A stretch of DNA of 64,000 nucleotides from contig NC_088789.1 of assembly GCF_949628265.1 (NCBI RefSeq), positions 23,119,883 through 23,183,882 on the forward strand, given 5' to 3'. Shown here one piece after another: positions 1 to 12,519 of the stretch. Origin of the DNA: Cloeon dipterum. Lineage: Eukaryota; Arthropoda; Insecta; Ephemeroptera; Baetidae. The position numbers and the translations under genes were made by a program. How positions within the stretch are numbered: position 1 is the stretch's first letter; each line of letters opens with the position of its first letter. Under the pieces are notes generated by a model, which was not told the origin of the DNA, made no database searches, and saw nothing but the letters and a program-made list of their open reading frames with translations.

Positions 1-909
1 CAGACGCTATTGCTTTGGTTCGCACACAATTCTATAATAAAAATAATGGGTTATTCACCAGCTTGCGATAATGTATAAATATATTTCTGACCTGGTGGGC
101 TTGTTTAATGTTGAACGGGGACGCATCTCCTTGCACAAACGCAGACATAAAGCTGCAGTTGGTTAAATTGGCCGCTCGAATTTCCGTGCAGGCCAAATGC
201 TTCAGATTTTTAAAGTCAAGTTTGTGTCGGCAGTAATCAAACATGTGGACCATTTCATGCGCTAACACACCCTGAACGATACCTAATTCTTTCGCAACAT
301 TCTGGCAAATTACGACCTGCGAAATAGCAATAATTTATAAATACATACTTTGGGAGCATTTTATGTTAGAACCTCGACAAACCTGATTCAAAAGGGGATC
401 GTAGCCACCAGTGACACTTGGATCGCAGTATTCGCATGAAATGTGTCTTCGAAGGTCAATTTCACTGAAGATGAACAAATTTTATACCATATTAAATTTT
501 TGGACGAATGGCGCACTTACCAACCAGAGCTCTTCAAAGCGCCCATCATCAATTTTATCAAAGGACCTGTTAAAAAATGGTTAATTTTTCTTTTTGTATT
601 GAAGAAAATGAAATTCATACTATTTTTTGCACAGGAGTAAACGTTTTGCTCGCATTTGAGTTTGTCTATGGAACTGTTTTTGTCTCCAAACCACAGCATT
701 CCACCCATACTGGGCTGGTACTTGTCTCCTCTGCGCTCAGGGTATAAATCGTAGCCCCAATCGCGCTGGGCCTCCTCCGCATCCAGGGTGGAAGTGGCGA
801 TCTTGTTGGATTCTTCTGTTTTTTCGGTTTTCTCTGATTTCTCATCTTCCTTTTTCTCCTTTGCTTTACTTTCTTGAGTGAAAACCCTCGAAAATAAAGA
901 GTAAAGCAT
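1..909 (-). CDS. ATP23: ATP23 mitochondrial inner-membrane metalloprotease, 3' end cut by window edge
   Basis: Exons in transcript order are 909-621, 566-521, 464-383, 316-92 and 31-1 (continues off the window); all joins keep frame with GT-AG sites. The protein starts MLYSLFSRVF, a short hydrophobic/basic stretch, then a Lys/Glu-rich linker, CEQNVYSC, SPLIKLMMGALKSSGC, SCEYCDPSVTGGYDP, and the zinc-protease motif HEMVH followed by FDYCR and ACTEIRAANLTNCS. These are the conserved blocks of the ATP23/XRCC6BP1 family. In yeast the family processes Atp6 and helps assemble the F1Fo ATP synthase in the intermembrane space; that role is inferred here. The HExxH glutamate and histidines are intact. 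The last visible codons (NCVRTKAIAS) match the start of the family's C-terminal block. Start chosen as the first in-frame ATG of the 5' exon. Its 5' end faces baboon. Confidence 0.9.
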
Positions 910-1615
910 GGTTTCAGGCTTTCACTTCACGTGTTTATCCGAAGCAGCTGTTTAGGTTTAGATATTTAAATGTAGACTAATACAGACGCCATAATAATTT
1001 TTATCTTCCGTTCTTCATATTTATTTCATACTTGTAAAACCTATAAAAATTGAACTCAAAATGGCGCTCACTCTAGTCTTGCACTTTTTAACCTAACACT
1101 CCGGAGTTTGCAAGCCAATATAATTATTCCATGTTCCGTTAGTCTACTCAATGAGCGCGCCATCTAACAAGCAGACAGGAAAGGAGTAAGTCGAGACGGT
1201 CAAGTGAAATAAGCCACGCCTCTGGTCTGGGGCATCGCATTTGGGGGTGACTGACTAAAATCAACGACAATACTGAGATTACGCGCCGTACAGCGACGTT
1301 ATCGCGGGACGGAAAGTTGTTGGCAGCGGCAGCCGTCCAAGAGTGCGAGTCGAACCCCGTGGCAAGGACGAGAATTCTCAGGGTGGACGTGAATTTTCGG
1401 CATTTTTGTCTTGGGCAGAGACGACCATTTTGTGACATCACATCCGGCGAAGGTCAGGAGTGTTTGTCTGCTGCTGCTGCTGCTCAGCGAGCACCCAATA
1501 CATACGCAAATGGAGGAGTCGCGAGATCTCTGATACAATTCTCTGATCGGCAGCCTTTGACCTTGAGGTGGACCCAGTCTCCTCGACGCGCGGACGCCCA
1601 GGACACGCATCAACC
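910..1615. promoter_or_regulatory. Divergent intergenic region between ATP23 and baboon, with baboon 5' UTR
   Basis: About 700 bp separate the two start codons, which point away from each other. The part from about 1260 is richer in GC and CpG than the introns and probably includes baboon's 5' UTR. No TATA box is evident for either gene. Short antisense reading frames here have no family features. Confidence 0.45.
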
Positions 1616-4600
1616 ATGCTCGTCTGGACGTTGGTAGCTACCCTGCTGCTCTCGGTCTCGGCACAAACTCCGCAGACAACCAAAGGGAAAAGTAATTAAC
1701 ATTTCAGGGTCACTTTTTTACCCTTTTTTACTTTCGTCAAATTTGAGCTACGTTGATTCAAGCGGGGGCTGTCACTGGGCTCTGCTTTTTTTATGACGTT
1801 GTAGGTTGATGTTTATCCGAGCTATTTTAAGAAGACACACTGCTTTTTTCACACAGGATTGTTTACATTTGCTTGTCTATGTTTGTTACAGCAATAACAT
1901 GCTTCTGTGACAAGTGCGCGAACCTAGAATGCGTCTCAGACGGCTACTGCTACACGTCCACGCGGATAGATAAGGAAACGAAACAAATTGAGCATGATTT
2001 CAGGTATGACATGACAGTGCATTTGACGTTTTTTTTTTTGTAAATTGCAAAGAATTTATTTTTAAATATTAAGGGTTCGTTTCCAATTCGGAATAATTGT
2101 GAACAATGAGAGACTTGTTTCGACCAAAACTCATATTTCTATTTCGAATAAACCATTGTTCTTTGTTCTCATGAACAATTAATTTAGTTAAATTAAAATT
2201 AATGCTCTTCAATGTTTTCCATTATTGCTCAACTAGTTGCTGCCCCAATTTATTAATTTTCTATCTCAGAAAAACTCAAATCGTTGTTGGTTATTGAAAA
2301 TAACGCGCGTAATTGTGCGCATTCCGTCAGTCCTTATTTCAAAGCGCCACGTCCGAATTGGAATCACAAATAACACTGTTAAGGTACACCTTGAAGCTGG
2401 TTGACTGCAGCAGCTGATAATTTATAATGTTAATATGAATTTTTACGAAAGAAACCCGCCCGTCCCAAGCCCCAAATGCCCGACCAATTGCTATTGAGTC
2501 TCCTTGGTCGTGTTTGTGATGGAACTGTGCTCTTTCTATCTATCTTTCACACACACACTTTCTCTTTCTCGTATTGCCTGTTCTGTTGTCAGCCAGTTGT
2601 TGTTTTTTGTCGCCAAACAGTCTGGTCCGTAAATGCCTCTGGGAGACGAACGGGAATTTAGTACTGTTCCTCTGGCGAATTAACTGCTGGTTTTTGTTCA
2701 CTTACCAGACCGAGAGATAGTTGAATGTGTCATCTCGTGGTGGCTGGGATGGCAAGAAACAATAGCTAGAGTGCAAATTATTGGAATAATTCACTAATTC
2801 TCCACAGTGGCCTAATGCTGTACCCATCAGACTCCAGCTTTCCATTTTGCAGATATTTTCACTTAGTTTTATTGCCGTTCTGGGCTTAATGTTATTTCCT
2901 GACGGTGATCAAAATATTTTTTTACTTTTGGAAAAGACGTTAAGATTTATTCCGTTGTGAACTTTACTTTGATGCTATTTAAAGAATTAAGACGTCTTCG
3001 ATGAAAATATTTTGAATGAAAAAATCTGGAAGTCACTGATCTGTTTAATTTTTGGATTATTTCTTCTGCGCAAGTAGATTTTGATATAACTAAATACAGG
3101 AGTCATATATATCCATATTTGGAAAATCTTGTAAATTAATATTTTCTTTTGGCTGTAATTTATTCATTTGCTATTCCTTGCACACACCTAATAATAAGAC
3201 GCTAAATCCAATTTAAATAAGTGGATCACCGAATTGAGTGGTCACTTAACTCTATTTCTTAGTAGTAGTTTGCAGCTTTGATTTCGACTAATGACAAAAA
3301 ATTAATTTAAACCAAAATCTTTACTAGAGTAAAAAGAAATTTTAGCTTTAATGCTTTCCAGTTATTTTTTTATGAATTGCAAACCCTACCGTTTTTTGTC
3401 CAAAAATTCCAACAGCGCATTTTTTTAGATTTTTGTCTTCAAGAGGATTGATGCTGCAAACCCCGGGAAATCCTTGTTTCTAATTCATAAGCTAACCCAT
3501 AAAAATTCAGTAACAGCCAAATTAACATAGGTAGCCCTGTTGGTTTTGATTTTGAACAAAGTGGCTGCAAAGTTAGCATGGATTTCAAATGGTGAGCACT
3601 GTCTCCCCAGTTAAAATCTTATTTTAATTCGCAACAAAGTTTTCCCCAAAAATTGCCTGTCACACACCGTTGGACAAATCTCGACAAAAGGAATCCAAAA
3701 ATGCCAAGAACAAAATTAGTCAAGTGCTGTAAATTTTGGAGAAAATAAGCTAAATTTTAATTTTAACCATAGCAAAGTCCTCTTTTGATTCTTTCACATT
3801 TTAGAAACATATTTGATGAATTTCTTTCTGTAGCCAAAAATTATAATAATTTTCAATTGTTGCCCTGTATCAATCTACTTTAAAAAATCACAATAATCCT
3901 TTTTCGACGTCCGTGTCCATAAAAATCTTAAAAAAAAATTGTGGAAAACTCAAGCAAAGTTTAGTAAAATCAGACACTGTCGGAAGAGGAAAAAACAAAC
4001 TGATTCCACCCTGCCCAACAGCTAATTTGTCGTGTATGGCTGGATTAACTTGGTCTCTTGATTGTCTCTTTGTGGTTCAAGGTGTTTAAACCAGTCACAT
4101 TTTTTCCCGCCGGGCCTCGCGGTCCAGTGCGTGGCCGCTCCGACGAATGAGTCGTCGATGCTGTGCTGCGACGATAAGCCCTTCTGCAACAAGAACGCGT
4201 GGAAGCCGCTCGAGTCGTCCCCCTCAGGTAGGAAGGACGAACGCGTCGCCGTGCGCCAATCACCTCTCCAGCCAGGGAGTCGAAACTCGCAGTTGGACTC
4301 TCCCCACGTTCACTGTCACTAACCAGCGTGTTCAGTGCAGTGTGACATATTAATCCAATCCAATTATTAATTATGCTTGCTGTTCGTATTTTACATTTGA
4401 TTACTGCAAACACCAGTGTGCTGCTAACTCTTTCGACTCGTCGTTTTTTACCATCTCATTTGTGCTAATAACGCGTGTGTACAATTCCACATCGGTCAAA
4501 GCTGACCGAAAATGACGAACGGAGAATATTTTGAACCAAACAGCTTTGGCCGAGACATTTTTGTAGGAAGTTAACTAACTTTGATTAACAGTAGCGTGCA

Positions 4601-7600
4601 CAGATCCAAAATTTCCACTCCAGCGAGGCCCAAGCGACGACATGTCCGCCATCACACTTCATCCACCCGCCCCTAAACCCCTGAACTCACCCAAATCAGG
4701 CCATCATTATACACTCATCTCAATCGACCAAAAAATTAAAACCATTTTCTCCGATGGAGCAGTGCATGTACAAAAGAGTCTGCCGAATAATTCGATATGT
4801 TGACCGTTGTCGCTAATTGGAGTGCGTGTTTTCTTGTGTGTTGTGTAACAGGTGTTTGAATCCATCTCTGAGCCATCCACCTGTAAAACCCCTCGTCTGC
4901 GCTTCTACCAGCGCTTCAGCCAATTTTATGCCATTTGCCGTAGAATGTTGTGATTCGGGAGATTATTGTAACAAACACCTCAGGCCCCTTCTGCATTCCA
5001 AGAATCAGTCAGGTAGGCGACGCGACCGAACACCATTTTTGTCTATCTCTCTGTCTCTCTACTATTTTTTTACCCTTCCTTTGACGAGGATGAGAACAAA
5101 GATTGCACCTCGCATGCTCTTCTCATTATTGTCGCTGTCCGAGAATCTCGACTCTAGCAGTAGCACGCATATTTTTATTTGATTTCGATACCTCTCCGCC
5201 GCTTTTTACACCTCTAACGCTGCCCGTACACGTATTTTGATTAACACCCTTTCTATAGGTTTTTGATCTTTATTCTTATAGGTGTTTTGATAAAATCGCA
5301 CACTTTCCTCCTGAAAACCCCGCATGGTGTAAAGAAAATGCCCATTTAAACCCTGAAAGTTTGCTACGCTCTGCTGCTGTGGCCTGCTGCGATAATGAAA
5401 ACTATTGCAACAAGGCTCTGCGGCCGCAAATTGCAAGCATGCCTCCACAATTCGCAAGCATGCGCCCGCAAGGTGAGGAAGTCTTACTAGCGCGCTTGTG
5501 CTTCACTAATCCAATCTGCTGGTCCACGTTTCACGTTTCACACGTTTTGCTTCAACTCTTTAATATTCACCCCCCATATTTTAAAAAATAAAGTGCGACT
5601 AATTCCCTTTGCTAAATATTTGTTAAATATTTTTATTATTTGGGGCGTTTGTTTTTCGTGCTTTTATTTGAAATGTCTGTTTACCTTTTAGCAGATTTTT
5701 CTAAAACAAAACCGTAAGAGTTAAATCAAATTCTTCAGTCATGTAGACTTTCATGAAATTAGAAGAAAATTACCAATGAAAAGTTTATATCTAGCATCAG
5801 TTCATTACAAAAAGTTAACACGTTCGATGCCAAAAATAATTTTGAGAGTGGCAGGTGGACCGTGGGGTTTCCTAAAATCAATAAAAAATACTAATTTTGT
5901 CAAAAACAATACCAGACAATATTTTTCTACCGGATGTGGTCCGTCCATAATATTGCCAGCTTAGGACTAAAATTAAAAAATAAACTATCTGCAAAAAGGA
6001 AGTTCACCTTGAATTTCGCTTATCAAAACGCGAGAAAAACGGAGAAATTTCACTTGTTTTCAGTCTCACTCTTTCTTTCTCGGGCAGACTGGTTTTGTTC
6101 AATATTTTTTTGTCTCCTAACCGCGGTCTGTCTCAAGTGTCACCATTTTCAACGCACGTACCTTGTATTTTAAAAATTTCTCCAGCCACGTGGAGACATT
6201 GCGAATATGCTCGGTCGAGACGAGTTTATTTTTAGAGACGTCGATCGTGATAAAAAGTGGCCACCCCTCTCGCCAGCACGACCTGAGATAAAGGTGGCCT
6301 GTTTTGTTCGAGGTCGAGTGGACTGGAGAAAAGCCTTCGTGTTCCAAGTAATAAAACATTAACCGAATATTAATAGAAGGCGCGCAAAAGCTGGAGTTTT
6401 CTAGCAAAATACGTCTGACAAAAGGGGGGACGCAAAATAAACTCCTTCCGCTTAAAATGATGTTGCAGTGTCACTTTAGAAAGTACAATTTGGCATTTTA
6501 AAGAAAGAAATTGACTTTGAAAATCGAATACTTATGCTTGAGAAACCAAAGCTTTAAATTTTCATCGCCGTAAAAATAAAAATTTTCACGCCATCCAAAA
6601 ATCATATTTAATTGAAGAACTAATGAAACTTATCCAAGGTAAAACTGCTTTGTACAGTAGGCTAAATTTCAAATTAATTAATAATAATTCGCTAACAAAC
6701 CAGAACACCCCTAATACAATCCGGATTTTAGTTGCTAAAAGAAAGGAAGCGGAAGAGCACCAATGGGTTTTTATTTGTCGACAAAAGGTAAACGGTTGCA
6801 TGTGTGGGTTTTGCATGGGCGTTGTAGCAAGATAATGTTGAGGCTTCATCAGTAGTCGCTTTACTCGTCTCACAAGGTTGAAAGAAAAACCTATCCGTAA
6901 CCCAAAATACCAGGTGCCGGGGGCAAACTGATAATTTCTTCCGCAGACGAGAAAATTGGCGATGACCTGAGTACGGACACGTCCCTTATCATCTTTGTCG
7001 GCACCACCGTGTTGGTGGTCCTGCTGCTCGTGCTGCTGGTCATCTACTGTGGCTGGACGCGAAACCACAAGTGGAAGAAGCAGCGGCCCGGTGCCCTCTT
7101 CAAGTCGAATGACTCGATGGACCCGCAAGACCAGCAGCCCATACTGGGGGTGAACAACACGCTCAGGGACATAATTGACATGACGACCAGCGGATCAGGC
7201 TCAGGTGACGAAAATTTTCAGGGTTTTTTACTCTCATGAGTTTTGTACATCATACCGCTAAATTGATTTGTAAGCAAAAGGCACTGATCGTATGTGGGAC
7301 AGTTGCGCTTGATTTATTTAAATCTTTAGGGAGGTGGTGATTTTTTTAAATTATTTTTTTGCGGGGCATTTTGGTAATTTTTTAGAACATAAAATTGAAT
7401 CTTGTGCTCCAATTTAAACAAAGTCAGGTTTCATTGGATTCATTTTTTTAAATGTGTTTTTTTCTTTTAATACAAACTGTATTTTTATATAAAAAATTAA
7501 ACACTTTACAGTAGTTCAAAGGTACGTGTGAATATGTGTTTTAAAATCGAAGAGGGTTTCGATTTTGTTTATGGATGATTAGTCTAAAAACCACCAAATA

Positions 7601-9969
7601 ACCTTAAACTTTTCAGTAAACTCAATTTTAACCTTTTATATGAGCAGGAAAATTAAAATATGAATTGTTTTTTATCTGTTATGTAAATTCCCTCTTTTAG
7701 GTCTGCCGTTACTCGTGCAAAGAAGCATCGCTCGGCAAATCCAGCTGGTCGAGATCATCGGAAAAGGCAGATTTGGCGAAGTTTGGCGCGGACGGTGGCG
7801 TGGTGAGAACGTGGCCGTGAAAATCTTTTCCTCGCGCGAGGAGCGGTCATGGTTCCGCGAGGCCGAGATCTACCAAACCGTCATGCTGAGACACGACAAC
7901 ATACTCGGCTTCATCGCAGCCGACAACAAAGGTGGGCTGTTCTTTCATTCTGAAAATAACTCCTATCTCCCGCCATTCTGCTTTTTGCAAGCGTTTTTGT
8001 AAATTAAGTACGCGATTATCTATACCAAGGTTTCACAGTCGTTGCTTGTATTGAAACACTATAACACGGCCTTTAATTCTAACTTGTTTAGCTGATTTCA
8101 AGCTGTGTAAATGAGCATTTTCGCTTAAAGCCTGCAAATTTATTTTACACCAGGATGTTAACACTACTTAACGAATTTTTAGCAAATTGTTCTTGAAATG
8201 ATCCCATTGTAATTTTCAGATGTGTCGTTAAGGCATAAAGGAGGTGTCTATAATTTAAAGCCAAAATGTTCACTACTACTTAACCTAAAAGACAGAAATT
8301 TCAAATAATAAACTTTGACGTTGAGTATCCCAGCTCTTAGTGGAGATAAACCAGAAAATTTCACAACATGATGTAACTTTTCATGCCAGACAACTTTTCT
8401 GTTGACACATAAATCGTCAAATAGATTTTAAATTTATATATGTTAAAAATAGAAACAAGTTTTCTTCAAATAATAGAGCTTTGATATCTTATCTATAGTT
8501 TACAAGATAAATCGATTTTGTTTTTAAAAATCCTTAAATTTGACCTGAAAATTGTACTGAATATTCTTTGGGTCATCACCACTAACTACACGGAAAAATT
8601 AAAACGTTGATGTAACTGGTAAAATTAATACAAATTTATTTTGAAAAATTGCGAAGACCGCCAAAATGTAATTAGTTTCATTTTCTCATATTTTGACTCA
8701 TTAAAAAATTAAATTTCCTTTTAAAATATTCCTCTTTCTCTTGATGTTTTCAGATAACGGTACATGGACTCAGCTCTGGTTGGTCACGGACTTCCACGAG
8801 AATGGCTCACTATTTGACTACCTCAGCACTCGAACCGTCGACATCGTCGGAATGATTCGGATGGCGCTCTCCATTTCCACAGGCCTGGCTCATCTGCACA
8901 TGGAAATCGTTGGAACGCAAGGTGCCCTCCAGTTTGATCCAAAGTTGCTTTCTTGTCTCATCTAATTTACTTAGCAGGAAAGCCAGCCATCGCCCATAGA
9001 GATTTGAAGTCGAAAAACATCCTAGTCAAGCTGAACGGCACGTGTGCTATCGGTGATCTCGGGCTCGCCGTCCACTACGACGACGTCGATGGCAAAATCG
9101 ACCTGGCCACAAACAGCAGGGTCGGCACCAAGCGTTACATGGCGCCAGAGGTCCTGGACGAGTCGATCTGCGAGAATCACTTTGATTCGTTTAAGCGCGC
9201 CGATGTTTATGCTTTGGGCTTGATTTTCTGGGAGATCACGCGAAGATGCAACGTTGGAGGTAATTTATATTAAATCTTTTATTTTTCTGAGTGGCTGATG
9301 GTTGAATTTCTGTCTAGGGATCTATGATGAGTACCAACTGCCATATTACGATTTGGTACCTTCGGATCCAACCATTGAAGAGATGAGGAAAACAGTGTGC
9401 GAAGGCAGACACAGGCCTTCAATTCCTAATAGGTGGCAGTCGATAGACGTGAGTCAACTGATTTTTATTGTTCCCAGTCTCCAAAAGAACATATTCGTGA
9501 CTGGATTGTTCATTCCATAGTACATTTTTCCGATTTGTCTTGATCTCAAATGAAAAGTTAAACGTTTGGTAGCTAAATTTCCGGGGTTTTATAGTGTTTA
9601 ATAATATTTTAAACGTACATATCTTACTGCCAGTCACTGAAAGGCAAAGTTTTTGCGTAGCTGATCAGTCACCTCCTGAGAAAAACGAGTAGGTTTTATT
9701 TTGAAACCAATTTAAGATTCTGGCAAGGAGTCTTAAAATGCCTTGACTGTTTTATGGTAACTACCTTGATATTATTTTTAATTGTAGGAATTTAAGTTAC
9801 TGCCGTTAACACTATGTACAAAATTCTTTGTTCGCAGGCTTTGAACGCCATGTCAAAAGTAATGAAGGAGTGTTGGTATCACAACGCGGCTGCTCGCCTA
9901 ACAGCTCTCAGGATCAAGAAGACTCTGGCCAATTTGGGTGCTAGTGAAGATATCAAGCCTCCTCAGTGA
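1616..9969 (+). CDS. babo: Baboon: activin/TGF-beta type I receptor serine/threonine kinase
   Basis: Exons are 1616-1691, 1892-2003, one of three alternatives (4082-4227, 4852-5012, 5282-5472), 6947-7204, 7701-7931, 8754-8921, 8978-9259, 9318-9448 and 9838-9969. The product is about 511, 516 or 526 residues by isoform. It has a signal peptide ([16 protein letters not shown]), a Cys-rich ectodomain beginning [13 protein letters not shown], one membrane helix ([20 protein letters not shown]), a GS motif ([15 protein letters not shown]) and a full kinase domain: [11 protein letters not shown] loop, VAVKIF lysine, [14 protein letters not shown] in place of DFG, and [12 protein letters not shown]. 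The stretch ADNKDNGTWTQ matches the L45 loop of ALK4/5-type receptors, which choose activin-class Smads (Smox/Smad2). Introns 2004-4081, 5473-6946 and 7932-8753 hold no gene; the first contains a dispersed repeat. Confidence 0.95.
3440..3885 (+). repeat. Dispersed repeat R1, copy in baboon intron 2
   Basis: The copy starts near GAGGATTGATGCTGCAAA and ends at CCCTGTATCAATCTACTTT. Diagnostic internal pieces are AAGTGGCTGCAAAGTTAGCA, CACACCGTTGGACAAATCTC and CAATTGTTGCCCTGTATCAA. The same pieces in the same order recur near 18800, 20745 and 50515 on this strand and, reversed, near 12520, 14230 and 41520. No coding capacity is seen, so it is probably a non-autonomous mobile element. Confidence 0.7.
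4082..4227 (+). CDS. babo: baboon alternative ectodomain exon 1 of 3
   Basis: The exon is flanked by TTCAAG and GTAGGA and completes an Arg codon at its start (AG|G) and a codon begun with G at its end, as do the two sister exons. It encodes [16 protein letters not shown], then [14 protein letters not shown]. The CCDDxxxCN pattern is the end of the three-finger receptor ligand-binding fold. Because all three exons have the same phases at both ends, including any one keeps frame, but 146 nt is not a multiple of three, so skipping all or using two shifts frame. Which Drosophila isoform (a, b or c) it matches was not decided. Confidence 0.88.
4852..5012 (+). CDS. babo: baboon alternative ectodomain exon 2 of 3
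   Basis: Acceptor GTAACAG and donor GTAGGC; same phases as the exons before and after it. It encodes [16 protein letters not shown], a Ser/Ala-rich loop, then [15 protein letters not shown]. The spacing of cysteines and the CCDSxxYCN end match the sister exons, while the loop that meets the ligand differs in length and sequence. This is the pattern expected of mutually exclusive ligand-choice exons. Confidence 0.88.
5282..5472 (+). CDS. babo: baboon alternative ectodomain exon 3 of 3
   Basis: Acceptor CTTATAG and donor GTGAGG; same phases as the other two. It encodes [16 protein letters not shown], a longer loop and [15 protein letters not shown], then a short near-repeat with two copies of an FASM/IASM unit before the membrane exon. 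It is the longest of the three (191 nt) and the closest to the next constant exon, about 1.5 kb downstream. Confidence 0.87.
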
Positions 9970-11790
9970 TTCTCGCAACACAGTTACTGAACTTCCGCCG
10001 GAGCCGAGACTCTGGGATTCAAGTATGGATCATTAAGAATCATGGGGCCTCAAAGGCCTGATTCGCTCTTGCATTGTGTTGATTACCCATAGATGTAACG
10101 CGTAAGACTCGAATTTTAGTCTCCAATCTACGAATATATGGTTTGGCGGTTCCGGAACAAGAAAATCTTGAGAGAAATCGAAGCTCAATATTTTTAGGTG
10201 GTGACTTTTTGGATCAAAGACGTCGTTAAATGGTTAAGTGCCTATCAATAAAAGCGAGATTTGGGTTCATAATCACTAAAAAAATTATATGCGCAAGTTG
10301 CAATTGATACTGGATCTCTAAAAGAACACATTAATAAACTTGAAAGGTATTTAGCCGGACGTAAAGTAATATAATGCTACTTATAGCTGTCCTATTTCAT
10401 AAATTTAAAAATACTTCCTGCCGTCACGAGAGTGGAAGTAGTCCAGGAATATTTTATTAAAACCTTCAGGACCACTCGAAAATCAAAATTTGTCATGGGA
10501 AGAAACTATCAGTAAAAACAAGGTTTCATCTTGCTGCCCTCTCAAACGTTCCTAATCACAAATATAATTTGTCTATTCCATGCCTCGCCTTCTCAGTTTC
10601 TAATCGAAATATGCCCATACCAAATTTTGATTTTTGAGTGTCCAAGGTAAAATATTTGTTCTGACCGACCGGGAGAAAAGGTTGTGCTTCTTTTTACATC
10701 ATTGAAGTAGCTTGATGCTTATTTACTCGAAACTCTCATACTATATCTATATATATTTTGTACTAAACTTGCATAAAATGGAACCACGCTAGCAGGCTGA
10801 CCGTACCACTGAAAATTTCTCGAAGAAATAAGTCAGCCGAGGAATTAATTAATTATTAAAAAATTCGTTTCATGCAAGCGATAGGCAAGAATCAAAACCC
10901 GGATGTTTTGCATTTTGACTGTTGTATCGAAGCTGGCCTTGAAAATTCTACTTTATCGCTGAAGAGAATTTATGTATTGCCAGTGCGGGATCAGATTGTA
11001 CATAGAATTCACATTAAATAGCAGTGTAATATCACGTGTTTTATGCACCGACGTTCAATATCATTTTGGACTGACCAGCCTCAGTCTTTTGCATTTATTA
11101 AAAGTAAACTAATCGATGTTGAGCTAAGCTTCCCCTCCCCACTATTACGTAGTTAATCAAGGCAGCAGAAAACACTGTAAAAGCAGTGAGTCAGGCTTAT
11201 CTTGGCTTGCTGTTTTCCGAGTGAAATGGGTATTCAAAATTTGAAAAGTCGGTGGATCCACTACAATATATTGTTCTTTGAAATCCAATCCGCAGCTGTG
11301 GAACAATTTCAATTACTATACAATATAATAAAATGTCTTCATTTGAGTCTGAAGATTCTATTATGTATAATGTACATAGTTAAATGCATATATATTTGCT
11401 ATGGCAGGTTTGAGACGGTTGGAAAAGTGCGCGAATCCGTAAATACATATTACTATTAGATATTCTGGTCTTGTCCGGTTCATCATGTGATACAAGTTGA
11501 GGTGATTGCTAAAAGTGTGACAATTTACGCGAGTTGAAAAATTCTTAATGCATTGCACTCAAAGTCAAGAGTTGCAAGTAAATATACATAAGAAATTAAT
11601 ATGTATGTGATCGGAATGGGAGTAATTGATAAACAATACTAGTTTGTTGCTAAGACGTGCTAAGTTAGATCCGTAATTTTTCTCGATTTATTCAGCCTAT
11701 CTATGTATAGGTAGAGTGTTTTTTTTTTTGTTGTAATGATGTATGCTTCTTCGTGAATTTAATCGAAACATAATACTTAACAATAAAACG
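9970..11790 (+). other. baboon 3' flank, probable 3' UTR
   Basis: There is no convincing reading frame after the baboon stop at 9967-9969. AT-rich sequence carries several possible poly(A) signals, the first AATAAA at 10247-10252 and a later one near 11783. The extent of the 3' UTR cannot be set without transcripts. Confidence 0.4.
10247..10252 (+). terminator. Possible baboon poly(A) signal
   Basis: AATAAA about 280 nt after the stop codon. It is the first perfect hexamer downstream; further signals lie up to about 11.8 kb. Confidence 0.4.
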
Positions 11791-12161
11791 TAAGCATTTA
11801 ATATAACACCTGATTGTTTTCTTATTTTTATCCCACGAGTTGCGCAGAAGGTCGCCATTTTTTTCATGGCATTTTCGCATTAAGATGGAACTGAAGAGGA
11901 AGTTTTTAAAAATTATCATATAATTACTAAAAATTAGGAAAAGAGAGTGCCTTATAAATTCCAGGGATAATCAACTCCAATGAATGCTTGCTAATCAAGC
12001 GGTGATCATTGTCTCCTTATTGAAAATCGTTATTATGTTTTGTCGGCTCATAATTCGCAAACTGTCGGATTGGTCGCGACGAGAGGGATCGGAAACAAGC
12101 GAAATCATCGCATTCTTCGCAGTGTCAGAGGTATTTTAGAATTCCAGAGATTTAATACTGG

Positions 12162-12310
12162 TACCTAATGTCAAAGGTGGTTAATTAAGCGACTCGGAAC
12201 AAACGCGTCAATAACTTTCAGTAGGCTGGTTAACGCACCTTTCCAGCGGTTTTGGGACAAATGTCGGGCGTTTCAATAATACCTCGGTGCGGGGAGGCGC
12301 AAAGATGGCC
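12162..12310 (+). repeat. Dispersed repeat R2 copy
   Basis: Pieces such as AAGGTGGTTAATTAAGCGAC, CCAGCGGTTTTGGGACAAAT and GGCGTTTCAATAATACCTC recur with changes at about 44776-44972, 51731-51955 and 62437-62570. Noncoding; type of element unknown. Confidence 0.5.
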
Positions 12311-12519
12311 ATGTTATCCGCTCAGCGGTGTTCGTTATTGGTCAGCTCATAGCCAACGGAAAGTGCTGGCCAGGTTTTTTTAAAAATCAATTTATAAATA
12401 TTCAAAAACTCCATGAGCAATCATTAAAATGTACGAATTTAAAATTTGAACCACATTAACTTCTTGAATCTTATCAAGTTAGGCAATTTCCCCTAACTTC
12501 CTTAGCAAATAATTTGCTA

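Noticed and set aside
1148-1683. Several overlapping open frames on both strands before and over the baboon start
   Set aside because: They lack family motifs and splice context and lie in the GC-richer 5' UTR and first exon of baboon.
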